64,000 nt of DNA, taken from the NCBI GenBank assembly GCA_964565805.1, contig CAZMGH010000011.1, forward strand, positions 7,945 through 71,944. Reading direction: 5' to 3'. Positions 1-7,603 of the stretch are shown one piece after another. Each line of letters starts with the position of its first letter. Positions within the stretch are counted from its first letter, which is position 1. Origin of the DNA: Catenibacillus sp964565805. Its GTDB lineage: Bacteria > Bacillota > Clostridia > Lachnospirales > Lachnospiraceae. The position numbers were made by a program, and so were the translations under genes. The notes beneath the pieces were generated by a model. It had not been told where the DNA came from. It did no database searches and saw only the letters and a program-made list of their open reading frames with translations.

Positions 1-1102
1 CCAGGGTCACATCCCCGGCTAAAATACTTACAACATCAAAGCGTACCGGCGTATCCTGGGGGAGGTGATTTTCCATAAGATACCACTGGGCGCAGCGGAC
101 GATTCGCTGCTGCTTTTTCTCATCTACAGCTTCCTGAGGACTTCCCATGGTTTTGTCTGCCCGGTACTTAACTTCCACAAATGCATAAGCGTCCCCGTCT
201 TTGCCGATGATGTCCACCTCGCCCATCACGCACCGATAGTTCCGGGCCAAAATCTCATACCCGTTTTTCTCCAAAAAGGCAGCGGCCCCGGTTTCAAAAT
301 AAGCGCCCCGGGCATGACGGCCTGAAGCTTTCTTTTTCTCACCGGAAAGAAGTCCTCCGATAAATGTGACCCGGTGGATGGGAGACGGACCTTCGGTCCT
401 TAACTTGTCCATGTGCTCCTGGGTTCCATAGCCTTTGTTCTGAGCAAAGCCGTAGCCGGGAAATATCTGGTCATAGTCCTGCATCATTCGGTCCCTGGTC
501 ACCTTCGCGATCACACTGGCAGCGGCAATGGACAAGCTTTTCCCATCGCCCTTAATGATGGGCTCCTGCATCATATCCACTCCCGGGATACGCACCGCGT
601 CGTTAAGGAGCACATCCGGCTTTACCGACAGCTTTGAAATGGCCTGGCGCATAGCCTCATAAGTCGCCTGTAAAATATTGATCTCGTCAATCCGCTGGGC
701 ATCAATAACGCCTACCCCGACGCTAATCGCCTCTTCCATGATCACGTCATAAAGCTCCTCCCTGCGGGCCGGGGTCAGCTTTTTGGAATCATTTAAGTAT
801 AAGATCCGGCTGTCCTTAGGTAAGATCACTGCCCCAGCCACTACCGGACCGGCCAGAGGCCCCCGTCCGGCCTCGTCAATGCCGCAGATATACTCGGCGT
901 TGGGATACATTTTTTCATATTCTGTCATCCCTTCCAGGCGATCATACTCCTTTTGAAGCTTTTCCTGAGCTTTTTTTACCTGGCGGATCAAAGTCTGGAC
1001 CCCGGAACGGGAATCTTCCTCATAAAGGCGGCAAAGCTGCTCTTTTTCCGCCAAAGAGGCATTGTCAAATTCCTGTTTGATTTCTTTTATACTTTTAGAC
1101 AT
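1..1102 (-). CDS. rnhB: RNase HII fused to YraN/UPF0102 nuclease domain (3' end outside window)
   Basis: One uninterrupted frame runs from an ATG at 1102 to the window edge (367 codons visible, no stop). Residues 1-72 resemble the N-terminal extension of Bacillus-type RNase HII. Residues 73-255 are RNase HII, which nicks ribonucleotides embedded in DNA: DEAGRG with D76/E77, NDSKKL, LND with D168, and D186 at the family spacing. From about residue 264 the protein continues as a YraN/UPF0102 domain, with the nuclease-like EVD near 295 and VEVK near 309. In most genomes these are two adjacent genes; here no stop or new start separates them. A good promoter lies upstream. The YraN role is unknown; nuclease activity is inferred from its fold. 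Confidence 0.9.
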   Translation of the reverse strand, partial: MSKSIKEIKQEFDNASLAEKEQLCRLYEEDSRSGVQTLIRQVKKAQEKLQKEYDRLEGMTEYEKMYPNAEYICGIDEAGRGPLAGPVVAGAVILPKDSRILYLNDSKKLTPARREELYDVIMEEAISVGVGVIDAQRIDEINILQATYEAMRQAISKLSVKPDVLLNDAVRIPGVDMMQEPIIKGDGKSLSIAAASVIAKVTRDRMMQDYDQIFPGYGFAQNKGYGTQEHMDKLRTEGPSPIHRVTFIGGLLSGEKKKASGRHARGAYFETGAAAFLEKNGYEILARNYRCVMGEVDIIGKDGDAYAFVEVKYRADKTMGSPQEAVDEKKQQRIVRCAQWYLMENHLPQDTPVRFDVVSILAGDVTL

Positions 1103-1139
1103 GAAAATCCCTTCTGTTCTTTTATATCAATTACGTAAC

Positions 1140-1168
1140 AGTATATGATAATTTGAAGCGAATTGCAA
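1140..1168 (-). promoter_or_regulatory. sigma-A type promoter for rnhB-yraN
   Basis: On the minus strand TTGCAA (1163-1168) and TATACT (1140-1145) are separated by 17 bases, about 40 bases upstream of the rnhB ATG. The fusion gene may therefore be transcribed apart from lepB. Confidence 0.65.
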
Positions 1169-1186
1169 GCTGCGGGTCATACTACA

Positions 1187-1213
1187 GCAGCCAGACACTT
1201 GCTGTATGGCTGC
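1187..1213. other. small hairpin in the lepB-rnhB intergenic region
   Basis: Perfect 7-bp arms GCAGCCA (1187-1193) and TGGCTGC (1207-1213) with a 13-base loop. It lies upstream of the rnhB promoter. No T-tract follows on either strand, so a terminator role is unlikely. Confidence 0.4.
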
Positions 1214-1240
1214 GTCAAATCACCGATACCTGCTGACAAA

Positions 1241-1306
1241 GCCCGCCTAAACAGAGGTTTTTACCTTAACCAAAAGGACTTTCGTAAAAACCTCTGTCTG
1301 ACGGGC
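1241..1306 (-). terminator. large compound hairpin downstream of lepB
   Basis: Outer arms GCCCG/CGGGC (1241-1245 and 1302-1306) enclose perfect 13-bp arms (1252-1264 and 1284-1296) around a 19-base loop. Read on the minus strand it follows the lepB stop and ends GGGCTTTG, a weak terminator tail. It may end the lepB transcript before the rnhB promoter, or it may be a small intergenic repeat. Nothing else is seen in the 230-base gap. Confidence 0.45.
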
Positions 1307-1332
1307 TAAAATTGCCGATGGCGGTTTAGGAG

Positions 1333-1920
1333 CTACTGATGCTTCAAAAACCCAATATCACTTAGCGGCCAGATCCTTAACCAGGCACGGCCGTCAATCT
1401 CACTGCGCTTAACATTTCCCACAGTGGCATAACGGCTGTCTTCACTGTTATTCCGGTTATCTCCCAGGACAAAATACTCATCTTCTCCCAGGGTGATGGG
1501 CTCAGCGGCGATGCCTGCGTTGTTCATGACTTCATTACCGTAATGCTCATCTAAAAGCTCTCCGTTAATATACACATAGCCGTCAATGATCTGCACAGTT
1601 TCTCCCGGAAGGCCGATGATCCGCTTAATGTAGTGCTTGCTTGTGTCCTCGGGATATGGGAATACAATAATATCATAACGCTGAGGATCCCTAAAGTAAT
1701 AGGAAACCTTTTCTACAATAATATTATCCCCGTTCTGAAGGGTTGGAGCCATACTGGTGCCGTTTACCACTGTGCGCACACCTACAAAATTAACAATCAC
1801 AAAGGTGGCCGCCAAAATGACCACCAGATAAATGACAAGACTTAAAAGCTCCCGCCCCACAGATTTTTTCTTTTTATCTTTGCTTTCTTCTTTTCTTTCA
1901 AATTCCTGATGTTCTTCCAT
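1333..1920 (-). CDS. lepB: signal peptidase I (active copy)
   Basis: Type I signal peptidase, 195 residues, which cleaves signal peptides from Sec- and Tat-exported proteins on the outer membrane face. A charged cytosolic N-terminus (residues 1-25, KKKK) precedes one membrane helix (about 27-48). The nucleophile Ser56 lies in GTSMAPT and the general base Lys99 in YIKRIIGLPGE; the GDNRNNSEDSR box is present near the C-terminus. It lies 28 bases downstream of rbgA in the rplS operon. A paralogue two genes upstream lacks both catalytic residues, so this is the functional copy. Confidence 0.95.
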   Translation of the reverse strand: MEEHQEFERKEESKDKKKKSVGRELLSLVIYLVVILAATFVIVNFVGVRTVVNGTSMAPTLQNGDNIIVEKVSYYFRDPQRYDIIVFPYPEDTSKHYIKRIIGLPGETVQIIDGYVYINGELLDEHYGNEVMNNAGIAAEPITLGEDEYFVLGDNRNNSEDSRYATVGNVKRSEIDGRAWLRIWPLSDIGFLKHQ

Positions 1921-1948
1921 GTTCTATCCGTCCCTGCTTAACGGTCAA

Positions 1949-2800
1949 TCACTGATCCTTAGGCGGAATATCCAGGGTGATCGCCCCTAGCCTTGCGCTG
2001 CGGAAATCGTCCAGGATCAGCTTTGCCGCTTTATCAGTGTCCAAAGCATTGCCCTTTTGGCGGCAGTTCCTTACCTGGGCAATTTGCTGGATCACATTCA
2101 TTTTATCACTATTTTCCTCAATATTGTACCTATTTTTCAAGATTCCCGGATAATTTTCCAAAAGGATCCCTACCAGGTTCCATGCCACATCCTGCAGATC
2201 CAAAATATCATCATTAATGGAGCCGATCATGGCCAGCTTAAGCCCAACAGACGGATCCTCAAACTTAGGCCACAGGATTCCCGGCGTATCTAACAGCTCC
2301 ACATTTTTATTCAGGCGGATCCACTGCTTTCCTTTAGTGACGCCTGGCTTATTTCCGGTTTTTGTACATGCCTTTCCTGCGTAGGTGTTAATAAATGTAG
2401 ATTTTCCCACATTGGGAATCCCTGCTACCATGGCCCGAACTGGCCGGTTAATGATTCCACGGCGCCGGTCTCTCTCTATTTTTTCCTTACATGCCTCCTG
2501 GATGATCCCGGTCACTGCCTTAACGCTTTTTCCCACCCGGGCATCCAGGGCCAGCACATAAAAGCCCTGCGTCCTAAAATAATTTTCCCAGGCCTTTGTC
2601 CGGGCCGGATCCGCCAGATCCGCTTTATTTAAAAGGATCAGCCGGGACTTGTCCCTAGCCAGGTCATCAATATCAGGATTTTTGCTGCTTAATGGTACTC
2701 TGGCGTCCACAAGCTCCGCTACAATATCAATGAGCTTTATATCCTCCTGCATCATCCGCCGCGCTTTGGTCATATGGCCGGGATACCACTGTATGTTCAT
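1949..2800 (-). CDS. rbgA: ribosome biogenesis GTPase RbgA/YlqF
   Basis: Circularly permuted GTPase of 283 residues needed for late 50S subunit assembly. The G motifs appear in permuted order: G4 NKAD (about 58-61), then G1 GIPNVGKST (about 127-135), then G3 DTPGI. The N-terminus IQWYPGHMTKA is the family hallmark. The start overlaps an AAGGA site and lies 3 bases after the preceding stop, implying translational coupling. The position between rplS and lepB matches other clostridia. Confidence 0.95.
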   Translation of the reverse strand: MNIQWYPGHMTKARRMMQEDIKLIDIVAELVDARVPLSSKNPDIDDLARDKSRLILLNKADLADPARTKAWENYFRTQGFYVLALDARVGKSVKAVTGIIQEACKEKIERDRRRGIINRPVRAMVAGIPNVGKSTFINTYAGKACTKTGNKPGVTKGKQWIRLNKNVELLDTPGILWPKFEDPSVGLKLAMIGSINDDILDLQDVAWNLVGILLENYPGILKNRYNIEENSDKMNVIQQIAQVRNCRQKGNALDTDKAAKLILDDFRSARLGAITLDIPPKDQ

Positions 2801-2803
2801 TCC

Positions 2804-3358
2804 TTAACCTGCCTTTCCAACGATCTGATCTTTCGTTACATTTCCTATAGAGGAAGACCTGCTGTCTTCACACTGATTATAATTATCTCCAATAACAAAA
2901 TACTCATCTGAGCCTAAGGTAATAGCCTCCTGGGCCAGTCCAGCATTTTCAATGTATTCTGTATTGTATTCAAAGTCCAAAGGTTCTTCATTAATATATA
3001 TAACGCCGTCAATAATCTGTACAGTTTCCCCGGGAAGTCCCACCACGCGGCGGACATAATACCGGTCTGAATTATTTTGTCCCATATTAAAAACAACTAT
3101 ATCCATCCGCCGGGGACTGCTGATTTTATAAATCAGCCGGTTCATCCGCACAGTGCCTCCCGACTCAATCGTCGGAGCCATGGCGTCTCCATCCACAACC
3201 ACCTTCATACCAAACATTCGCCCGGCCAAAAAGCCTAAGGCCACTGCCAGGGCAAATCCCAGAATGATCATGGTCACACCCAGGATCTTCCTGGGAATCT
3301 GCATGGCCTTTATCCGTCTTCTCAGGCTCCTTCGTCTTTTCATATAGGTTTGAACCAT
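2804..3358 (-). CDS. signal peptidase I-like pseudoenzyme
   Basis: Recognisable as signal peptidase I: basic N-terminus, one membrane helix, MAPT box, VVGLPGETVQIIDG and GDNYNQCEDSR. The nucleophile position reads DGDAMAPT, so serine is alanine (codon GCC, residue 59 from this start), and the catalytic lysine is arginine (YVRRVVGLPGE, residue 103). It also stops about 13 residues before the usual C-terminus. It is therefore predicted to be inactive. I chose the ATG at 3358 because AAAGGAG sits 4 bases upstream. The frame stays open to an ATG at 3484 with no ribosome site, which would add a 17-residue tandem repeat. A regulatory or substrate-binding role is inference only. Confidence 0.85.
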   Translation of the reverse strand: MVQTYMKRRRSLRRRIKAMQIPRKILGVTMIILGFALAVALGFLAGRMFGMKVVVDGDAMAPTIESGGTVRMNRLIYKISSPRRMDIVVFNMGQNNSDRYYVRRVVGLPGETVQIIDGVIYINEEPLDFEYNTEYIENAGLAQEAITLGSDEYFVIGDNYNQCEDSRSSSIGNVTKDQIVGKAG

Positions 3359-3362
3359 ATTA

Positions 3363-3464
3363 CTCCTTTCCCGGGCCGCCTTTTGCCCATAAGGGTATCC
3401 CCCTGCGGGGTTTCTCCTTTCCCGGGCTGTCCTCTGCCCATAAGGGTATCCCCTTGTGGGGTTT
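3363..3464 (-). repeat. 51-bp tandem duplication ahead of the signal peptidase-like gene
   Basis: Two near-identical 51-bp units (3363-3413 and 3414-3464). Each contains an AAAGGAG ribosome-site sequence and small CCCC/GGGG and ACCC/GGGT-type inverted repeats on the minus strand. As 51 is 17 codons, the upstream frame stays open and would encode two copies of a GYPYGQ-containing unit if translated. It is either an untranslated leader or a low-complexity N-terminus. Confidence 0.75.
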
Positions 3465-3486
3465 CTCTGGTTTTTACTCTCCATAG

Positions 3487-3521
3487 AAAAAAAGGGACAA
3501 CATACTTAATGTACCTGTCCC
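3487..3521 (-). terminator. rho-independent terminator after rplS
   Basis: On the minus strand GGGACA...TGTCCC, with additional inner pairing, is followed by seven T residues. It lies between rplS and the signal peptidase-like gene, so the downstream genes are probably reached by read-through. Confidence 0.75.
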
Positions 3522-3534
3522 AATTTTCCGATAA

Positions 3535-3882
3535 TTATTTAACTAATTCTTTAACCTTAGCGGCCTTACCTACTCTGTCTCTTAAGTAGAATAATTTAGC
3601 ACGGCGAACTTTACCTCTTCTCACAACTTCGATCTTCTCTACTATCGGAGAGTGAAGCGGCCATGTTTTTTCCACGCCTACGCCGTTGGAAAACTTTCTT
3701 ACTGTAAAAGTCTCACGGCTAGAGCCATTCTGTCTTTTCAGTACAGTGCCTTCAAATACCTGTGTTCTTTCTCTGTTTCCTTCCTTTACCTTTGCGTATA
3801 CTTTAACTGTATCGCCTACGGAAAATACAGGAACTTCTGCCTTCATCTGAGCAGCTTCAATGTTTTTGATAATGTCGTTCAT
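3535..3882 (-). CDS. rplS: 50S ribosomal protein L19
   Basis: Full-length bL19, 115 residues, located at the 30S-50S interface. It shows the family signatures PVFSVGDTVKVYAKVKEGNRER, NGSSRETFTVRK and VERTWPLHSP-like GVEKTWPLHSPIVEKIEV. An AAGGAGG site lies about 10 bases upstream of the ATG. It normally follows trmD; here larB, larC and larE lie between them. An 80-base leader precedes it, and I could not confirm an L19-type leader structure. Confidence 0.97.
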   Translation of the reverse strand: MNDIIKNIEAAQMKAEVPVFSVGDTVKVYAKVKEGNRERTQVFEGTVLKRQNGSSRETFTVRKFSNGVGVEKTWPLHSPIVEKIEVVRRGKVRRAKLFYLRDRVGKAAKVKELVK

Positions 3883-3994
3883 CCTAAGTGAACCTCCTTG
3901 ATAATATTAGATGTTCTTAATACATAAACGTAACAGAGGACCATCCCAGTCTCACATCGATATACTTTATCACAGATCCTACAAAAAAGCAAGC

Positions 3995-4816
3995 CTATTT
4001 TTCAGTTTTCAGATCCATACTTCCCGACCGGAAGCCTTCCAGATCCAATGTCACATAATCATATCCCAGGGCCTTAATGCTTTCGGAAATTTCCCGGCAC
4101 AGTCTTAGCACCTCCGGCATATCGTCTCCGTCCACCTCGATCCGGACAATGTTGCCGTGAACTCTTAAGCGTACATTGTGAAAGCCATAATTTCTCAAAA
4201 TCTGCTCGCCCTTTTCCACAGTCCGTAAAGCTTCCAGATTTAAGTGGGTGCCGTAAGGAAAGCGGGTGGCCAGGCAAGGGGTTGACGGCCTTTGGGCAAC
4301 AGAAATTCCGTATTCTGAAGCCATGCGCCGTACCTGAGCCTTAGTTAAACCAGCCTTAGCCAAAGGGCTTTCCACCCCAAGTTCTCTCACCGCCCGGATG
4401 CCCGGACGGTATACGTGAAGATCATCTTCATTGGTTCCCTCGATCACTGTGGTGATTCCTTTTTCAGCGGCAAAATCTAAAAGTCCAGAAAAAAGGAACT
4501 TTTTGCAAATATAACACCGCTCTCTGGAATTTTCCCGGATCTCAGGCACAGACATCTCGTCCATAATAATGGTTTCAAAAATGGCGCCAGCCTCAGCAGC
4601 CACTGTCTTGGCGATGTCATAATCTCTGGCCGGAGATAAAACAGAACGGATCATAACCCCGTAGACCTTGGTGTTATATTTTTTTCCGGCCTGACAGCAC
4701 AACTGAAGCAGCAGGCTGCTGTCCACACCTCCGGAAAATGCCACTATCACAGCTTCATGCATTTTCTTATCAATGTCCTGAAGAAGATCCATCTTTTTTT
4801 CTTCGTATGTTTTCAC
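3995..4816 (-). CDS. larE: LarE, sulfur transferase for nickel-pincer cofactor
   Basis: PP-loop ATPase (SGGVDSSLL near residues 30-38) of 273 residues. LarE adenylates and thiolates pyridinium dicarboxylate mononucleotide to build the nickel-pincer cofactor of lactate racemase-type enzymes. The PCLATRFPYG loop carries the cysteine that in known LarE proteins donates sulfur; RCYICK gives two more conserved cysteines, so either a sacrificial or a cluster-dependent mechanism is possible. The start is GTG with GGAGAGG upstream. It lies 15 bases after larC. No larA (LarA racemase) is in the window. Confidence 0.92.
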   Translation of the reverse strand: MKTYEEKKMDLLQDIDKKMHEAVIVAFSGGVDSSLLLQLCCQAGKKYNTKVYGVMIRSVLSPARDYDIAKTVAAEAGAIFETIIMDEMSVPEIRENSRERCYICKKFLFSGLLDFAAEKGITTVIEGTNEDDLHVYRPGIRAVRELGVESPLAKAGLTKAQVRRMASEYGISVAQRPSTPCLATRFPYGTHLNLEALRTVEKGEQILRNYGFHNVRLRVHGNIVRIEVDGDDMPEVLRLCREISESIKALGYDYVTLDLEGFRSGSMDLKTEK

Positions 4817-4831
4817 AGGCCTCTCCTTCCT

Positions 4832-6079
4832 TTACCGACATGCCTCCATAATGGCGGCGTACATTTGACTATAAGAGATGCCATGACTCAGGCAAAGCGT
4901 TTTTACGCTTTCATATTCCGGGTAAAACCGCTGCTGGCCACCTACCTGGCATACCTTCACCGCTGCCGGGCCAAAGGGAGTATCTACTGTTTTTATGGTT
5001 CTTGGAAGGATCCGTCGCTCAACAGGCATTTTCCGAATACCAATAGTCGTTGTATTTTCAAAAATGATCTCTTCCATTTTTTCCACATCCTCAGGCGTAC
5101 AGATCACACACAGCTCATACGCCGGACGGTTTTTCTTCATATACACTGGCATAAAATGCACATCTTTCGCCCCTGCCTGAAAAAGCAGCTCAGACACAAA
5201 GCCAAGGGTCTCCCCTGAGCAGTCGTCAATATCGGTTTCCAGCTTATAGATCCGATCCTGCTCTTCCTCCAGGGTGTCAATCAGCATGGCCCGCAGAAGG
5301 CTTGGCCGCTCATAATGGCGTTTTCCCGCCCCAAGGCCGATTTTCTTAATATAGAAGGTTTCCGGAAGCTTTGTGGTGGTAAAAACAGCTGCGGCAATGG
5401 CCGCCCCTGTAGGTGTGACAAATTCCCCTGCCGCGTCCATAATATGCAAAGGAAGATGACGATCGCTGACAATATTTGTCACTGCGGGAACCGGCACCGG
5501 AAGGATGCCGTGCTGGCACCGGACAGTTCCTGTCCCTTCATTTAGCTTTGGCAGGATCACCTCTGTAATCCCCAAATTATCAAAGCATACGGCAAAGGCC
5601 ACAATATCAACAATAGCATCCACGGCGCCAACCTCATGAAAATGAACCTGATCTGCCGGTACCCCATGAGCCTTTGCCTCTGCCTGGCCAATGATCTGGA
5701 AAATCTTCACAGCTAAAGCTCTGGCGCCCTCAGTCATATCGCCCTGTTGGATAATCTCCATGACCTCTTTAAGGCCCCGGTGCCCATGATGATGATTCCC
5801 ATGATGGTGGTGATGGCCGCTGTTTTCTCCATGATCGTGGCCATGAAGATACTCCATATCATGATCGTGATTCTCATAGGCTTCATCTAATATAACATTA
5901 AAATCACAGGCATCCAGGCCCGATTTTTTCACCCGGCTGATCCGGATCTCATAGCCGGAAACAGGAAGGCTTTCCAGCGCCTGTCTTAACACCTTTTCAT
6001 CGGCCCCCAGGTCCAGCATAGCCGCCACTGCCATGTCCCCGCTAATGCCGGAGGGACAGTCTAAATATAATCGGTTCAT
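4832..6079 (-). CDS. larC: LarC, nickel insertase for nickel-pincer cofactor
   Basis: CTP-dependent cyclometallase of 415 residues that inserts nickel into the pincer ligand. The N-terminus LYLDCPSGISGDM is the family signature. A histidine-rich stretch (about residues 72-100, including GHHHHHGNHHHGH) is a likely nickel store or delivery site. The gene is one uninterrupted frame, unlike Lactiplantibacillus plantarum, where larC1/larC2 are joined by frameshifting. It sits between larB and larE with short spacers. Confidence 0.93.
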   Translation of the reverse strand: MNRLYLDCPSGISGDMAVAAMLDLGADEKVLRQALESLPVSGYEIRISRVKKSGLDACDFNVILDEAYENHDHDMEYLHGHDHGENSGHHHHHGNHHHGHRGLKEVMEIIQQGDMTEGARALAVKIFQIIGQAEAKAHGVPADQVHFHEVGAVDAIVDIVAFAVCFDNLGITEVILPKLNEGTGTVRCQHGILPVPVPAVTNIVSDRHLPLHIMDAAGEFVTPTGAAIAAAVFTTTKLPETFYIKKIGLGAGKRHYERPSLLRAMLIDTLEEEQDRIYKLETDIDDCSGETLGFVSELLFQAGAKDVHFMPVYMKKNRPAYELCVICTPEDVEKMEEIIFENTTTIGIRKMPVERRILPRTIKTVDTPFGPAAVKVCQVGGQQRFYPEYESVKTLCLSHGISYSQMYAAIMEACR

Positions 6080-6090
6080 TAAAATTTCTC

Positions 6091-6834
6091 CTATCTATTT
6101 ATGCCCATTCGGTTAATCTGTGTCGCAATATAGCCTGCGCCGTAGCCATTGTCAATATTCACCACAGCAATTCCGTTCGAGCAGGAATTGATCATGGTCA
6201 AAAGGGCTGACAAGCCATGCATGCTGGCGCCATAACCTACAGACGTTGGGACTGCGATCACCGGTTTGTCTACCAGGCCGCCGATGACACTGGCTAACGC
6301 CCCTTCCATACCAGCTACGGCAACGACGCAGTTGGCCCCCTGAATCGCATCCACTTTAGCCAGCAGGCGGTGGATTCCTGCAACCCCTACGTCATAGATC
6401 CGCTCCACATAGCTACCAAAATATTCGGCAGTCTGAGCCGCTTCCTCCGCTACGGGAATATCTGCGGTCCCGGCAGTACATACAGCGATGCATCCCTTTT
6501 TTTCCTTAGGCTTTTCAATTTTTATGATCCTGGAAATAGGATCATAGACCGTTTCCGGAAATTTTTCCCGGATCATTTCATACTGAGCCGCGGATGCCCG
6601 GGTCCCGAATACCTCTCCGTCCCGCTCATAAAGGCGGGCAAAAATATGAAACAAATGCTCATCTGCCTTGCCGCTGCAAAAGATCACCTCCGCAAAACCG
6701 GATCGGATCTTCCGGTGCATATCCAGCTTGGCATATTCTAATTCTTCAAAAGGCTGGCGTTTAAAAAAAAGTTCCGCCTCATCTACGGATATTTCACCGC
6801 TTTTTACTTTTTCCAATATTTCATGAGTTTCCAC
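6091..6834 (-). CDS. larB: LarB, nicotinate adenine dinucleotide carboxylase
   Basis: First step of nickel-pincer cofactor synthesis: LarB carboxylates and hydrolyses nicotinic acid adenine dinucleotide. It has 247 residues, with a short N-terminal helical part and a C-terminal PurE-like domain (about 115-247; GTADIPVAEEA, VAGMEGALASVIGGL and PTSVGYGAS). The start is GTG, seven bases after AGGAGG. It lies 26 bases downstream of trmD and apparently shares the ribosomal superoperon transcript. Confidence 0.93.
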   Translation of the reverse strand: METHEILEKVKSGEISVDEAELFFKRQPFEELEYAKLDMHRKIRSGFAEVIFCSGKADEHLFHIFARLYERDGEVFGTRASAAQYEMIREKFPETVYDPISRIIKIEKPKEKKGCIAVCTAGTADIPVAEEAAQTAEYFGSYVERIYDVGVAGIHRLLAKVDAIQGANCVVAVAGMEGALASVIGGLVDKPVIAVPTSVGYGASMHGLSALLTMINSCSNGIAVVNIDNGYGAGYIATQINRMGINR

Positions 6835-6859
6835 CCTGCTGCCTCCTGGTCATATTTTT

Positions 6860-7603
6860 TTATTCGTCTTTTTTATCTTGGGACAGGCTTTTTAAAAATT
6901 CCACATCCTTTTTATCAAGGACCGCGTCTTTTAAAAGCTCCGGGCGCCGCTGCCATGTCCGCTCAAGAGATCTTTCCCGCCGCCACCGCTCAATGTTGGC
7001 GTGATGGCCGGACAAAAGTACCTGGGGTACTTTCTTCCCGTGAAATTCTTCGGGACGGGTGTACTGGGGATATTCTAAAAGACCATCCTGAAAAGACTCA
7101 TACTGGGCGGAGGTTTCATTGCTCAGCACTCCAGGCACTAGGCGGGAAATAGCATCGATCATAACCATAGCCGGAAGCTCTCCGCCGGTAAGAACATAAT
7201 CCCCAATGGAAAAATTGTCTGTTACGATTTCCTCCAGGATCCGCTCGTCCACGCCCTCATAATGACCGCAGAGAAATATAAGATCCTCTTCTTCAGACAG
7301 CTCCTGGGCTGCCTCCTGGGAAAATACCCGCCCTTGAGGCGTTGTATAGATCACTCTCGGTTTTTCCCCCATATCTTTGATCAGGTCCATATAGCAATCA
7401 AAAATCGGCCCCGGCTGCATCACCATACCTGCGCCGCCGCCATAAGGGTAATCGTCCACATGACGGTATTTGTCTGTGGAATAATCCCTTATATCCACAG
7501 CCTTTAAGGAAATCCTTCCCTGAGCGATGGCACGTCCGGTAATACTTGTGTTCAGACCGTTTTGGATCATTTCCGGAAATAATGTCATTACATAGAAATT
7601 CAT
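6860..7603 (-). CDS. trmD: tRNA (guanine37-N1)-methyltransferase
   Basis: SPOUT-class methyltransferase, 247 residues, which makes m1G37 and prevents +1 frameshifting. Seen: MNFYVMTLFPEM start, YGGGAGMVMQPGP, LCGHYEGVDER, and the knot region IGDYVLTGGELPAMVMIDAISRLVPGVL. The start at 7603 overlaps the rimM stop by four bases (ATGA), the usual coupled arrangement; in-frame starts further upstream would lie inside rimM. Confidence 0.96.
   Translation of the reverse strand: MNFYVMTLFPEMIQNGLNTSITGRAIAQGRISLKAVDIRDYSTDKYRHVDDYPYGGGAGMVMQPGPIFDCYMDLIKDMGEKPRVIYTTPQGRVFSQEAAQELSEEEDLIFLCGHYEGVDERILEEIVTDNFSIGDYVLTGGELPAMVMIDAISRLVPGVLSNETSAQYESFQDGLLEYPQYTRPEEFHGKKVPQVLLSGHHANIERWRRERSLERTWQRRPELLKDAVLDKKDVEFLKSLSQDKKDE

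Noticed and set aside
3359..3484. N-terminal extension of the signal peptidase-like protein starting at 3484 as the main start
   Set aside because: The ATG at 3484 has no ribosome site and directly follows a terminator T-run; the ATG at 3358 has AAAGGAG at good spacing. Kept only as an alternative.
3883..3994. Possible L19 leader RNA ahead of rplS
   Set aside because: There is room for a leader, but I could not recognise the expected pairing, and the sequence is AT-rich without clear stems.
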